From assembly GCA_019188255.1 (NCBI GenBank), contig JAETXT010000004.1, positions 4,216,001-4,280,000 on the forward strand: a DNA stretch of 64,000 nt, written 5' to 3'. Both the position numbers and the translations under genes were made by a program. This document shows positions 1 through 12,296 of the stretch, one piece after another (position 1 is the stretch's first letter; the number at the start of each line of letters is the position of its first letter). The notes beneath the pieces were generated by a model. The model had not been told where the DNA came from and ran no database searches. It saw only the letters and a list, made by a program, of their open reading frames with translations. Origin of the DNA: Verticillium longisporum (Eukaryota > Ascomycota > Sordariomycetes > Glomerellales > Plectosphaerellaceae).

Positions 1-458
1 CCTCTGTGTTGGGGCTAGTAATACACATGTTCTGATTGGCGCGGTGCAACCGGGCGGACAAACCATGTCATAGCCGTGCCACGGGGCGGGCCACGGGGGG
101 CGCCAGGTTCTGCCAGAAGTCACCTGCTGAGAAATCGCATGTTTTTGCCATTGACAACCGAGTCACCTTCACCGACCTGCGAGCCCAGCAAACCAGACAA
201 CCTTGTCACCCACCGCAACACCTTATTACTCTTTTGCTACGACGAGCGCTCATTGGCATCGATTGACGACCGACGAGCCTGACGATCCCCAGTCGGACTA
301 GTGGAGCCGTGGCATCATACTTAGCCAACTCGCCTCCTCTTTTCGCCTCGTCTCTACCAACTATCCCTACCTACACACCAACAACACCAACATCCGACCA
401 CGATTGCGGGCACAGAATCTACCTACAATACCCTCACAGCCGCGTTCTTCCATACACA

Positions 459-1349
459 ATGAGCGCCCACCGCGTCGCTTCCGCCACGCGGCTAGCTCTC
501 CGCAGAGCCAGCCCCCCGGTCTTCCGATGCGCCTCCGAGAACACACTCTCCAGGACATCAGCAGCGACAGCGACAGCAACAACGAGAACAGCACGGCGAT
601 GCTACGGCACTCCTGCGTACCAGCAGTACTCGCTCTACCCGAACAACGCGCCACCGCCGCCCCGCGCCGAGGCCAAGGAGCCGCTGCCCGTCGTGAACGA
701 GACGCGGCCTCCGAAGACGTCATCAGCAGCGGATATCGAGGCGAGCACGACGCTCGAAGTTGAGCAGCCTGCGAAGCGGTCGGCAGCACGGACAGAATCC
801 ACAGCATCAACGACGACAACGCCACCACCATCGTCAGCAGCAACAACAATATCACCTCCGACATCCAAAGCAGCCACCACAGCCCCGGCGGCAACGCCAG
901 CAGCAGCAGCATCCCCCAAGACGGCGCGCCCGCGGCCCAAGCTCCGCGCGCGCAAGGCGGCGATGAAGCTGACGGCGGCGGCGGTCGAGCAGCTACAGGC
1001 GATGCGCGAGGGCCCGGACCCCAAGCTCATCAAGGTCGGGGTGCGCAACCGCGGGTGCAGCGGGCTGGCGTACCACCTCGAGTGGGTGGACAAGGCGGGC
1101 AGCTTTGACGAGGAGGTGGTGCAGGACGGCGTCAAGGTGCTCATCGACAGCAAGGCGCTGTTCAGCATCATTGGCAGCGAGATGGACTGGGTCGAGGACA
1201 AGCTGAGCCAGAGGTTTGTGTTCAAGAACCCCAACATTAGTGAGTTTCCCTTCCTTTCTTTTCTCTTGTGGAACTGTGGTTTTCCCTGAACAAATGAACT
1301 AACGAAAGCAGAGGAGGAATGCGGCTGCGGCGAGTCGTTCATGGTGTGA
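459..1349 (+). CDS. ISA1: Iron-sulfur cluster assembly protein Isa1 (mitochondrial A-type carrier)
   Basis: A-type (IscA/HesB) scaffold that in known fungi matures mitochondrial [4Fe-4S] proteins. Two exons, 459-1239 and 1312-1349, joined by an intron with GTGAGT donor, CTAAC branch site and CAG acceptor, give 272 aa. The three conserved cysteines are present: Cys200 in GCSGLAYHLEW, and Cys264 and Cys266 in the C-terminal ECGCGESF, which is supplied only by the second exon. The CGCGES form matches Isa1 rather than Isa2. The start was set at MSAHRVASATRLALRRA because this is a basic, Ser/Ala-rich presequence typical of matrix import; the open frame continues upstream to 309 but with unlikely composition. 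Residues about 40-165 are a long Ala/Thr/Pro-rich insert not needed by the family. Family assignment is firm; the mitochondrial location is inferred. Confidence 0.93.
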
Positions 1350-2048
1350 GAACTGGAGTCGGGGATGGCACGAGATGGGAGATGGGGTCGAGCAGACAGT
1401 GTACGAAGACGAATTGGTCGCAGGATCACACACACATAGCGATGGACAGTACCGTGGAGCATGACGACACATGACATGATGGCCATGTTGGAAGCACATG
1501 CGCCTAGACAGCACAGAGACAGACGCATGGGCGGCGTTCTTGGTAGAAACTAGCCTGGCTGGCTGGCTGGCTTAGCAATTCACTTCTCTTTCCATGCCTG
1601 ACCTTTGGCCTCGAAGATCGATGCATCTTGGGACGGCTGAACGGTGACGCTCGGTGATATCGGATTACGACAGTGACGGTCTTAGGTACCTGGACGGTCC
1701 TTAGGTACCCAGGTACCTAGAAGACGGTCCAGAAGATGTCCTGTGGCTAGGTGATGGTGGCGCAACCACTCAACGCGGCCATGTGACAGCGCGTCGCCCC
1801 CGATGCCCCACTGGCGCGTCCGACGGCAGAAAGTGGAAATCGAGGAAAGACCAGGATCGATGGAGTCAATTCTTCGGCGAGCTCCATCTCCCCTCCCCAA
1901 CCTTGAGATCCGATCGACATCAGCGTTCTTTGCTTTGTTTGCCACCCATTCACTCCCTCTTCCATCCATTGTCACTGTCCTATTCTCGCTTCGTCCTAGC
2001 TCATCGCCCTACATCCATCCACCCTCCTCCATTTGCCACTTGCCCACC
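1350..2048. other. Intergenic region with TAGGTACC-rich palindromes
   Basis: Between the convergent end of ISA1 and the start of the Mgs1 gene I see no coding region. Around 1683-1720 there are closely spaced copies of TTAGGTACC / CCAGGTACCTAG, a motif type that recurs in other intergenic stretches of this window (15.7, 23.2 and 23.4 kb). A pyrimidine-rich tract precedes the Mgs1 start. Confidence 0.5.
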
Positions 2049-3771
2049 ATGGCCGTCGACTGCCCAATATGCAACAAGCCTGTCAAGCCAAACCTCATCA
2101 ACAACCACATCGACTCGGGCTGCGAGAGCTTCGTTCTCGACCCATCTTCCAGCGCCAACACGACATCCTCTCCCCCCCCTCAACGCCTTCGCACACCAAC
2201 GGCGCCGGCAACATGTTGACCCAGCCGAAACGATCCGCCGCTTCCACCTTCTTCCAGACCCCCGCCTCAAAACGGCAAGCCACGACGAACCGCGTGCTGA
2301 CACCGAACGCCAACGGCAAGGCGGCTGGTCCGCTGGCGCCAGCAGCAGGAAAAAAGAGAGCCTTTGACGACGGGCCGGGGCAGGAAATGGTGGCACGGAC
2401 AGACACAGACACATGCGCAACGACGCCATCGGGAGAGCAACCACAACATCCACCCGCAACCCAGGGCGTCCTCGATGCTCCAGCGCCCAAACGCACAAAG
2501 ACGGCCCGTTCTGCGCCTCTTGCCGAACGCATGCGACCGCAGGCTCTCGACGATGTCTTTGGTCAGGACCTCGTCGGGTCCCACGGCGTCCTGCGCTCCC
2601 TCATCGAGACGGACCGCGTGCCCTCGATGATCCTCTGGGGCGGCTCGGGAACCGGCAAGACCACCATTGCCCGCTGCATCGCCCACCGCGCCGGCAGCCG
2701 GTTCATTGAGCTCAACGCCACGTCAACGGGCGTCGCCGAAGTCAAGAAGATGTTCCTCGAGGCTGCCAACGATCTCGCCCTCACCGGACGCAAGACCATA
2801 ATCTTTTGCGACGAGATTCACCGCTTCACAAAAGCCCAGCAGGATGTCTTCTTGAAGCCCGTCGAGGCCGGCACCATCACGCTCGTCGGCGCCACGACGG
2901 AGAACCCCTCGTTCCGCGTCGGCGCCGCCCTGCTCTCGCGCTGCCGCACCTTTACGCTGCAGAAGCTCAGCGTCGAGAACATCGCCGCCATCCTGCGCCG
3001 TGCCGTCGCCGCCGAGTGCCCCGGCGGCCCTCCACCGCTGCTCTCGGACGGCGCGAACGCCGACCACCTGCTGACGTACCTGGCCGCCTTTGCCGACGGC
3101 GACGCACGCACGGCCCTCAACCTGCTCGAGCTGGCCCTCTCGCTGGCGGCGCGGCCCGACACGACCATGGACGACCTCAAGGCGTCGCTGACCAAGACGC
3201 TCGTCTACGACCGCGCCGGCGACCAGCACTACGACACCATCTCGGCCTTCCACAAGGCCGTCCGCGGCTCCGACCCGGACGCCGCCCTCTACTACCTCGC
3301 ACGCATGCTCCAGTCGGGCGAGGACCCCTCTTCGTCGCCCGCCGCATGGTCGTCATCGCCTCGGAGGACGTCGGCCTCGCCGACAACTCGCTGCTGCCCC
3401 TCGCCACGGCCGCCTACACGGCCGCCCAGCAGATCGGCATGCCCGAGGCCCGCATCCCCCTCGCCCACGCCGCCGTCGCCCTGAGCCTCGCCCCCAAGAG
3501 CACCCGCGCCTACCGCGCCCTCAACAACGCCTACTCGGCCCTGCGCGAGCCCGGCGTCGCCGCCCTGCCCGTCCCCGTCCACCTGCGCAACGCCCCGACG
3601 CGCCTCATGCGCGAGATGGGCTTCGGCGCCGAGTACAAGTACCCGCCCAACTACCGCGACGGCAAGGTGCGCCAGGACTATCTGCCCGAGGGCATGCAGG
3701 GCAGGCGCTTCCTCGAGGACAGGCATCTGGGGACCGAGGTTGATCCCGATCTCGAGATGGGGGATTCCTAG
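2049..3771 (+). CDS. MGS1: Mgs1/WRNIP1-type AAA+ ATPase (replication-fork maintenance), frame broken twice in C runs
   Basis: DNA-dependent ATPase of the Mgs1/WRNIP1/RarA family, which acts at stalled forks together with ubiquitinated PCNA. The protein is about 574 aa once two one-base gaps are allowed for. N-terminus from 2049: a UBZ4 ubiquitin-binding zinc finger (Cys5, Cys8, His20, Cys25 in MAVDCPICNKPV...NNHIDSGC). Then a disordered linker, Walker A (GGSGTGKTT), Walker B (IIFCDEIHR), sensor 1 (LVGATTENPSF), an arginine-containing LLSRCR and sensor 2 (GDARTALNLLE), followed by the RarA C-terminal domain (ASEDVGLADNSLL ... YKYPPNYRDG). Frame changes occur at the C8 run 2172-2179 and the C4 run 3325-3328; one extra C at each restores an uninterrupted family-like protein. 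No intron with usable splice sites fits either position. An internal start at 2212 would give a form without the zinc finger. Confidence 0.88.
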
Positions 3772-3992
3772 CTGACAGCTGCTTCGAGAGAAAGGGTCTG
3801 AGGTGATATACGGCATCTCGGGGGACACGGGCATAACGCACGCCCCCGAGTTGAGACGATTTTTTACTGGTCACGGTGTGGATAGAAGCCTGCTTGGATG
3901 GCAAAACAAAAGATACCCAATAGAGAGACAATGCAACTTCTCATGTGAAATTTCTTCTCGTCATCCAGCTTCTCATGGAAAGAATCATCTTC

Positions 3993-5971
3993 CTATGACG
4001 CCCTCGTCACCCGACACTCGCCCGCATCCTCGGCATCCCCCCTCTCCGAAGTCACCTTCAGCGTGACGACGCCCTCACCCGCCGCGTCAGCGACGGCGCC
4101 GACGGCCACCTTGGCAATGCCCACCTTGCCCTCCTCCACGACGAGCAGCTCGTTCGGCACGGCCACCCTCCACCCCTGACCCTCGACCTGCGCCTCGAGA
4201 CGGAAAACGTCAGCGCCCTCGCCCGTGTTCGTCACCTCAAACGAGCACGTGACGCCCTTCTCCGTCGGCTTGTTGTGCCGGAGGTCCGTCACGAGCCCCC
4301 TGCCGACCTCGACGTCGCGGCGCCCTGCATCGCCGGCCGCCGTCGCCCGGACGGCCACAGTATACGACAGCACGCCCGCCTCGCTGCGCTTCTTCTCGAC
4401 GACGTAAAAGTGGAGCCCGTTGGCGGCGTCGACGTGCTCGGCCTTGCTGCCGGAGCGCGTGCCCGCGTGGAACAGCGCATCCGCGAGCTGGCGGTAGTCG
4501 CCAATCGTGACGTACTGCGGCGTGCCGTCGGGGCGAATGAAGTCAACGAGCCGAATGTCCTGCGGGTTGGCGTCAATGGTCCACTGGAACGGCAGGCGGT
4601 CGCGCGTCTTGGTCTTGGAGAACATGACGCCCGCGTCCGACTGGAACGAGTCGGCGCCCATGCGGTCGACGACCTCGACCTCGTAGTGATCGTATGGCTC
4701 GCCGTCGCAGAAAGGCGTAGCTGTCGCGTTGCAGTCAGGCGTGCTGTCGCTGCCGTCCGCTCCGAGGGAGATGCGCAGACCGGTGTGCTTGACGGGGCTA
4801 GGGCTGACGGTGCGGGCGGTTATGTCGGCAACGAGGAAGCCGCCGGATGCAATGAGGTCGGCACGCGACAGGATGCGCACCTCGTTCTCATCGGTGAGGC
4901 CGAGCTGGAGCTTGTCACGAACCGTGTGCAGCGAGCCGAGGGCCGCGCCTTGCAGGGCGGGCACCTGCCAGCGTGTGTGAGGACCACCGGGCCCGTTGAA
5001 GGAGCCGCGTGACATCATGGACCAGGGCCCCGTGTAGGCGCGCTGTGGCGGGTCAGAATAGGGGTTGTTGTAGTTGTCGGCAATGATCAGAAGGTGGGAG
5101 AGCTCGTGCGCATAGACGCCCATACCGGAGGACTCGCCCTGTGTCGATGAGCCGGCACCGGCGTTGGGCCAGAGCGTAGCTGCTGCCGCCCAGGAGGTCC
5201 AGGGCACGTAGCGGGTGCGGGCGGCGTTGGAACTTGCGATATCAACAGGAGGTCCGGACCCCGGGGCGACATCTTCACGTGACTCCCAGGGCATGGGGGC
5301 AAATTCCTGCCACGTCGAAGACTCATCCTGGCCGGCCGATAGAATAAAGACCAGGTCGTAGCTGTCGACCGTCTCGTTACCGACATCGTTGCGCCAGGCG
5401 TTCAGCGCGTCGGTGCGAATATTGAGGTTGCAAGGAGGGCCAGCAGGACACTCTCCTAGGTTAAAGCGGTCGTCAATGCCGTACTGGTAGCTCAGAGCGG
5501 ATAGCTCGTACGCTCCAAAGACGGTCAGACCCACACCAAACCGACCGCCCGAGTCCTCGATCCTGTTCTCATGAAGGGTGTGTCGGTTGTTCTTGACGGT
5601 GGGCTTCTTGTGGAGGTCGCGGTTAAACGCAGGGACATCCTTGCGTGCATAGCTGGCGGCGGCGGGTTGTGGGTTACCGAAAATGGTGGACCGCTCTGGC
5701 TGCGTAATGATGAAGGGCAGGTCTCGGTAGTCGACAGGAACGAGGGCAATGTTGAAGTTACGGATGGAGCCCTTCTGACTCGGATCCGACCAATTCGTCC
5801 CCGGCGGCGGCGTAAAGTCCTCCCAGACCATGTCATCGGGGTTGACCCAATTCTGGGGATCAATGACGGCGAAGGGGTCGCCAGGGGAGTGCATGGCACG
5901 GCAGAAGCCCGCAGCGCCAGGGCCAAGACGGCCGGGAGTGCCGAGCGGCGTGCGAAGGCGGTAGTCTTCAT
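3993..5971 (-). CDS. Secreted M6-family (immune inhibitor A-like) metalloprotease
   Basis: Zinc endopeptidase of the M6 family, in fungi normally secreted. The catalytic HExxH is visible as YAHELSHLL near residue 310, and the flanking block PPPGTNWSDPS ... SAGQDESSTWQEF ... GPWSMMSRGSFNGPGGPHTRW is typical of the fungal members. A C-terminal beta-rich region follows and ends at the stop at 3993-3995. The best start is 5971, giving a signal peptide (MKTTAFARRSALPAVLALALRA), but that start is in a different frame from the catalytic part: the frame changes at 5895-5896, where a CC on the coding strand is one base short. Without the correction the protein would begin at MHSPGDPFAVIDPQNW (5894) and have no signal peptide. 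About 660 aa when corrected. Function is by family; substrate unknown. Confidence 0.85.
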
Positions 5972-7084
5972 GCTGATGACGGGAGCAAAGACCCTCGACC
6001 AGGCTGGCTAGGTGAAGTCGACAACTGAAGATGGAAGAGGCTCTGATGGTGGCGCAAAAAGCTGCGAGGCAGCCGGCCGTGACCAAGACTTATACACATT
6101 GCGTGAGCTATCGACCTGCCGTCTTGGTGGAACACAACGCAGCAGTCTGCGCGGGGACCACCCCTCTCTCGATGTGCGGACGCTGCGTTGCTGCATGGAC
6201 TCGCAGGTACGTCGCGGATGTCTGTCGTCGACCCAGCGTCGGAGGATCGGCGGCGGAGAGGCCCCATGCTGCTAACCCACCCGATAGCCGTTGATCGCAT
6301 GCCACCTGCTGGATAGGGATCTAGCGGCCCAACGCTACTGGTGAGCATTGGGTGTTGGTGGCCCTGGAAGACCTTTTGAGAAGGTCGCACTCGGATTGAG
6401 GGGAACACTCGCCGTCGTACGACGAGGCCAATCTGGAGGCCGGAAAGAAATGACATCAACGTTCGCGCGGCCCGCGGCCGGTGCTGCGACGATGTCCGGA
6501 CAATAGTTGGAGAAATCGACACTAGGTGAGCACAGGCTAACATGGATGCTGTCAACGACGACCGATGGTGCGTGCGGGTCCAGAGGGCTGCGTCGACTGC
6601 AGATCGGATTGGCGGTATTGTTCATGGACGGATCTACTTGAGGTCGAACTCATTGACCTGAATCCTGAATGAGTGCTAAGTCATGCGTCGTCGTCGTTCA
6701 TCTGTTTTGTTGATCGCCGTCGATGCAAGTCGAGCGGGGTGATGTAGAATACGTGATGAATTGAAAACCTATCGCAGCGGCTTTTCCCCGCCATGTCAAC
6801 TGAACACAGGTCGAGATGTACTCGACCACACCCAGATCACCAAACCCTTGCTCAACCAAAAAAAGGAAAAAAAAAACCTCTTCACCTTATTAGCCAGTCA
6901 CCACACCAAACGCCAAATCACCACGTCGTCGCCTGAGCTCACCCAACCCCACGGCCCTCGGGCCAGGCGTGCCCGCCCCAATACAACGCCGGCCAAGCTC
7001 ACAAGCTGCATGTCTCCATTCGCCGACCCGTCTCGTTACCAGTCAATCGCCACGACACGCCCCCTCTAGCTCACGAGACACCGA
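5972..7084. other. Intergenic region, no gene seen
   Basis: Open frames here (for example on the minus strand at 5968-6555) have composition of random GC-rich DNA and no recognisable motif. The right end is the 3' flank of the convergent or neighbouring carbonic anhydrase gene and contains A-rich tracts near 6856-6880. Confidence 0.45.
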
Positions 7085-8050
7085 TTAATCGTTGAGGTTG
7101 TAGATCTTCTGAATGTCGTTGAGCACCGACTCAAAGTCAATCTTGAGGTCGTGCAGCAGGCCATCCTGGAAGCCAAAGACCCAGCCGTGGACGATGGGGT
7201 ACTGGTTCTCCTTGTAGGACTGCTGGACGGCAGCGCTCTTGATGACGTTGCGGCACTGCTCGACAACGTTGAGCTCGACGAGGCGGTCGTAGCGCTTGGA
7301 CTCGTCCTTGATCTGGTCGAGCTCGTTCTCGTGCAGGCGGTAGACGTCGCGGATGTTCCGCAGCCAGGGGTTCAGGATGCCGAGGTCCTTGGGGGTCATG
7401 GCGGCCTTGACGCCGCCGCAGCCGTAGTGGCCGCAGACGATAATGTGCTTGACGTGCAGGTGGCGGACGGCGTAGTTGATGACGCTCATGACGTTGAGGT
7501 CAATGTTGCAGACGAGGTTGGCAATGTTGCGGTGGATGAACGCCTCGCCGGGCTGCAGGCCCGTGATCTGCTCGGCGGGGATGCGCGAATCGGCACAGCC
7601 GATCCAGAGGTATTCGGGCGTCTGGCCGGCGGAGAGCTTGGTGAAGAACTCGGGGTCCTTCTTGGCCTGCTCGGCGGCCCAGATCTTGTTGTGCTCAAAG
7701 AGGCGGTCATGGGTCTGGGTGAGATACTTGGTGATGTCCTGCTCGGCCATTTTGGGCGGCTGCGCGTCGGTGTAGGAAAAATACGTGTTAGGTTTGGAGG
7801 AGGGTGTGGTGTTGTTGCTGTTGCTGGCTGCTGGTGGGTCGTCTTGCTTGGAGTTGGAGTTGGAGTTGGAGTTGGAGTTGGAGTGGGAGCTGCAGAAGCG
7901 AGGGAGGATGGCACGCTGGGGCAGGGTCACAGCCGACGATGCTGAAAGAACGGGGGATGGGGCCGAAGCAGACAAAGATGATGAAGGTTGGAGGAGCAGG
8001 CGAGCAGTCAGATGTCGCAGGGACGAGGGGTTCGTTCGTGCTTTAAACAT
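7085..8050 (-). CDS. NCE103: Beta-class carbonic anhydrase
   Basis: Reversible hydration of CO2; in fungi it supplies bicarbonate to biosynthetic carboxylases. A single exon of 321 aa. The beta-CA signature is complete: Cys152 and the Asp154/Arg156 dyad in IGCADSRIPAE, His208 and Cys211 in CGHYGCGG. Residues 1-100 are a Ser/Arg/Leu-rich extension resembling a mitochondrial presequence, containing a Ser-Asn repeat encoded by a microsatellite. The internal Met101 (MAEQDITKYLTQT, codon at 7748-7750) coincides with the start of the compact enzymes of other fungi, so the gene could give a mitochondrial and a cytosolic form; this is inference. The C-terminus (FESVLNDIQKIYNLND) is family-like, so the gene looks complete. 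Confidence 0.93.
   Translation of the reverse strand: MFKARTNPSSLRHLTARLLLQPSSSLSASAPSPVLSASSAVTLPQRAILPRFCSSHSNSNSNSNSNSKQDDPPAASNSNNTTPSSKPNTYFSYTDAQPPKMAEQDITKYLTQTHDRLFEHNKIWAAEQAKKDPEFFTKLSAGQTPEYLWIGCADSRIPAEQITGLQPGEAFIHRNIANLVCNIDLNVMSVINYAVRHLHVKHIIVCGHYGCGGVKAAMTPKDLGILNPWLRNIRDVYRLHENELDQIKDESKRYDRLVELNVVEQCRNVIKSAAVQQSYKENQYPIVHGWVFGFQDGLLHDLKIDFESVLNDIQKIYNLND
7848..7893. repeat. TTGGAG microsatellite inside the carbonic anhydrase presequence
   Basis: About seven and a half copies of the hexamer TTGGAG on the plus strand. Read on the coding strand it gives alternating Ser and Asn codons in the N-terminal extension, in frame, so length changes alter the presequence without breaking the enzyme. 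Confidence 0.85.
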
Positions 8051-10419
8051 GGTGGTGTGGTGGGAAGGGACCTTTTAGGGCGGGTGATATGGGGGGTACA
8101 ACCAAGTGACGTGCCAAGGGGGAAATCGCGCAGGAAGGACCGACCGAGAGCCAATTGAGGGCGGCGCGAAGTGGGAGAGAAGAAGCTGCGCGAGCTGAGC
8201 TGAGCGAGTGAGCGATTGAGCTCTTTTGCGTCTTGCGTCTTGCGTCTTTGCGTCTTGCGTCGGCGTTGGCGTCGGCGTCGGAAGCAGCAACGGGTGGAGG
8301 AGGAGCTGTCGTGATTTGTTGAGACGCGGCTCCCTTCACCCACGTCACAGCGTCAGGATAGCTCTTGTCTTGTCTTGCCCTGTCGTTGCCCCCCCGGTAC
8401 GTGGTTCATTGCCGGCCACAAGAGGTCGACCTTAACAGCTGGCACGCGAAATTGGCGTACCACCAAGATGGTATGTACCGGTAGTGGAGGGGCAGTGCAG
8501 GGGCCGATATTTCCGGCACTCGATTCTGTGAGCAAACGCCATGACCACCAGCTCCAGCGCTCTTGCTTCTGATGCCTCTTTTTACCCCCCCCCTGCACTG
8601 TTTTGCTGCCACCCCCGCGCACTTGCCCTCCTCCGTTCATGGAAAGCATCAATCAGACTTTTTCAAAGAACAAGGCTCAATCGCAACCCCTCTTTCCCTG
8701 CTTCATAAAAAGACCCGTTTGCTGACTCGCCCCGGGATGAGGGCATGGCAAGAGGGTTCATTGACTCACATGTCGAGGCACTTGTCCCAGATCTCGCTAC
8801 ATCTGTGCCGAAACAAGACCGCCATCATCGGCGTCCCACCACACCACTAGGCAAGCTAACAAGGCAAGCTAACAAGGCACACCTACCGTACCTCGCGCTG
8901 ATAAGAAGGCCGAGCGAGAAAAACGGCCAAGGGTGGGGATGTTCCACACGAACCGGTCAATTCCAAGATCGTCTGCTTTGCCTTTGCGGCGCGCGCGCGC
9001 ACGTCACGCCAGACGACGGCCCCCTCGAACAAATGTTTCGAGCTTCGACACTGCCGTCAAACAGGCCAAGCACAGCCAAGTGCTTGTCTGCGCCTCATTG
9101 TAGCTGACCTGACCGACATTGTGATGCGTCCTTGGGATGATTGAATCAAAGTGTTCCTTCTTCTCACAGCGTGGCCAAGCAGTATACGAACCCATGTTGA
9201 GAGAGACTGCCCACCGCCTATCCTCGGCATTTGACTGCGAGGCTCACCTGCGACTGGGAAAAGTCTGCCGACTAGACCCGCCGCGTCTTTTGTACCGAAC
9301 CCAACGTCTGTCCCCTTTCTCGGGCATGTCATTGCTCATACTGAATCCAACAATGGAGTACCAGCGGGGACAGCCTCGCCGATCACCGGAGGGCAGACCT
9401 GTCTCGGTTTTCGTACTGTGAACATCACATGAGTAGCTTGTCTCTTCTCCTTGATGGCCTGTGCGGGCCCGTCGTGACAGCGAGGCGAAGCTCTCCAACA
9501 CATGAAGCAGGCCCAACCTCTGTACTTATATTTTCCAACAAGACGAGATATTCAACATCTGGGACAATGCTGTAAGGGACCTGGAGATCAGCCAACTAAG
9601 AGATGGTACCAGCAGGTGCTGTCCAATCAGTTGGGTTGTCATGTCCGTGAAGGGAAATGGGCCATGCGAATATCGTACGATTGATGCGTCGACGGTAAGT
9701 GGGCCAACCTTCACTCAAAAGTGTGTCAACGCGGGGGTTGATGACAGCTGGAGAACAGCTCCCAGGTGAATGGCACCACCCGAGCCTCAAACGAGAGTGG
9801 CCACTAGACTCGGTCGCTCGTGCTATTGTCGTAGGGCTATGGAAGATCGAAGGGCAAATTGCTGAATGGATATCATTTTGATTGTAAGTATATTCATCGT
9901 GTGTGTATGCTTTGAACGCGTCATTCCTGGCTGGGGTCGTGCGTCTCTTCGTTCTCGAAAATGGGAATGCGCATCTGGTGATGAGGAGTTGGCGATGTTG
10001 GGTGAGGCGATGAGTCGACAGTTGAGCGCCAAGTGAGGAAGACTCGTTCGCCGTCCATGTTGCGGTGGCTCACGTTTTGTGGAGCCGTCATGATGGCTCA
10101 TCGAAGACACAGTCCGATGCAGCCAATCAACCCATCCATAATTCGGCCAAGACTAGCTTGGCCTGGCCATATCCGGGTTAGCGCCTCGGAATGTCTACGC
10201 TCGAACCAAACCTCCCTTGAGAACAACCCAACGGCAGGCACCTTGCAGTGCCATTGCGTCTTGTTTCTGATGCTCTTGCCTTTGGAGTAGAATTAGATAT
10301 CGTCTTGTAAGGTAAGGTACTTAAGAAAACCAGATTCCTCTGATTACAATGGGCCTCCTACAAACAGCTTCCAACAGCTTTCAACAGCAACGACTCGCAC
10401 AAGGCGTCCCGCACGCAAC
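8051..10419. other. Long intergenic region with simple repeats
   Basis: 2.4 kb without a convincing gene on either strand. It holds a GCGTCTT / GGCGTC simple repeat at about 8223-8281 and a CG-repeat at 8990-9002. The last 120 bases before the MFS gene include GGTAAGGTAC. Short open frames show no motif. Confidence 0.45.
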
Positions 10420-12296
10420 ATGGACGCTCCAGACCACACTCAGCGCCTCGATGACGATCCTGACGCCTTTGACAAATCAGCAACGCCAACCGTGGTGCAT
10501 TCACAAACACGTTCGGCTTCTGCCAATTCACTGAACAAGAGATTACTCGAAATGCATCAGGAGAAGGATACCAGCTTCGCACCTCGGCGCTCGACAGAAC
10601 TCGACACAAAACCCGACGGCGTCCTTGAGCCACCAACGGCTGATACAACCTCAGACTTGGACGAGTATCCATCTGGCATCAACCTCGTCTTCATAGTCGT
10701 GGCCCTCATTCTCGCCATTTTTCTTGCGTCTCTCGATATGGTAGGATTTTTCTCATCTATCACTGCCGATTACAAAAGCTCATCCTCTAGACCATCGTCG
10801 CTACCGCCATCCCCAAGATCACAGACGAATTTGGCGGCATTGAAGATGTCTCCTGGTACGGTTCCGCCTTCTTCATGGCCAACGGCGGTTTCCAGTCTTC
10901 GTGGGGCAAAGCCTACAAGTACTTCTCTCTCAAGTGGACATTCCTCGCTGCTGTCTTCGTCTTTGAGCTTGGCAGCCTCGTTTGTGGTGCAGCTCCCACC
11001 TCGACCGCCCTCATCATTGGCCGCGCCATAGCCGGCCTCGGCGCCGCTGGTCTCGGTACCGGCGCCTACACCATCATCGCGTTTGCCGCGCCACCAGCGA
11101 AGCGCGCCATGTACACCGGTTTCGTCGGCGTGTCCTATGGTGTTGCTTCTGTGCTTGGCCCGCTTCTTGGTGGCCTGTTCTCCGATCACGCGACCTGGCG
11201 CTGGTGCTTCTATATGAATCTCCCTATCGGCGCAGTCTCGGTTCTCATCATTGTGTTCTTCTTCCACGCCCCCGCCGCCGCTAGGCCTGTCGAAGCCACC
11301 TGGCGTGAAAAGCTGCTGCAGATGGACCCCATTGGTGTAGCTCTTGTCATGGCCGCCATCATCTGCTACATCCTGTGTCTGCAGTATGCCGGACAGACCG
11401 AGGCTTGGAACAGCAGTACGATCATTGGTCTGCTCATCGGGTTTGTTCTTCTATATGTGGCATTCGCCGCGTGGGAATACTTCCAAGGCGAGCGCGCCAT
11501 GCTCGTACCGCGCTTGTTGAAGCTTCGCCCAGTCGGTGTCAGCTGTGCCTACACCTTCTTCTTCTCCGGATCGTACTTCCTCATCATCTACTACCTGCCC
11601 ATCTATTTCCAGAGCGTCAATGGTGTTACCCCAACCATGTCGGGTGTCAGGAATCTGCCGTTGATTATTGGAGTCACCATCTCCATGATCATTTCCGGCT
11701 TCTTCATAACTCGCACGGGCAACGCTACCCCACTCAAGGTAGTTGGCGCCGCTATCACTGTCATCGCCTCCGGTCTTCTGTACACCTTTGAGACGGACAC
11801 AGACACGGGCAAGTGGATTGGGTACCAGCTGTTTGGCGGCATTGGTTGGGGTATCGCCTACCAGGTCCCCATTATCGTTGCCCAGAGCTATGCTGATCCT
11901 ACCGACGTCTCGACCGTGACAGCCATGGTTCTTTGTAAGTTGTCTTTGAGGTCTTTTGCGGCTACAATAACTAAAGGACTAGTCTTTATGAATCTCGGGG
12001 GTTCTTCATTTGTCTCCGCTGGACAATGCGCCTTTGTCAACACGATGCTGCGGTCTCTGCCGAACACCGCACCCAACGTCGATCCTGCAACTGTCGTGGC
12101 AACTGGCGCCACAGATATTCGACGAGTCTTCTCGACTGACGAGATCCCCGGCATCTTGGATGCGTACATGGCTGGGATCAAGGTCGCCATTGCGATCGCT
12201 ATTGGTGCCACGGGGCTTGCTCTGCTGACGAGCTTGCTGAGTCGGTGGGAGACGTTGAATGCGGAGAAGGCGAAGGAAGGAGGTGCCACTGCATGA
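10420..12296 (+). CDS. MFS transporter, DHA2-type (14 transmembrane segments) drug efflux family
   Basis: Proton-coupled efflux permease. Three exons: 10420-10740, 10791-11934 and 11983-12296, giving 592 aa. The first intron (GTAGGA...CTCTAG) restores the TM1 sequence ASLDM-TIVATAIPKITDEF; the second intron is 48 nt and lies in frame, so an intron-retaining reading is open but inserts non-family residues before FFMNLGGSSFVSAGQ. Motifs: D-x-T-IVATAIPKI in TM1, DVSWYGSAF, GRAIAGLGAAGLGTG (motif B) and GVSYGVASVLGPLLGG (antiporter motif C), all as in fungal 14-TM drug:proton antiporters near secondary-metabolite genes. No biosynthetic core enzyme is present next to it here, so its substrate cannot be inferred. 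The N-terminal 85 residues are cytosolic and disordered. Confidence 0.92.

Noticed and set aside
635..1528. 297-codon open frame opposite ISA1
   Set aside because: Shadow of the GC-rich ISA1 coding strand; no motif, while ISA1 is certain.
5968..6555. 195-codon open frame on the minus strand
   Set aside because: Overlaps the signal-peptide start of the M6 protease, shows no motif and has random GC-rich composition.
11935..11982. Reading the MFS transporter straight through this segment as coding
   Set aside because: The 48 bases are in frame but have GTAAGT and CTAG splice borders, and removing them restores the family sequence VLFFMNLGG.
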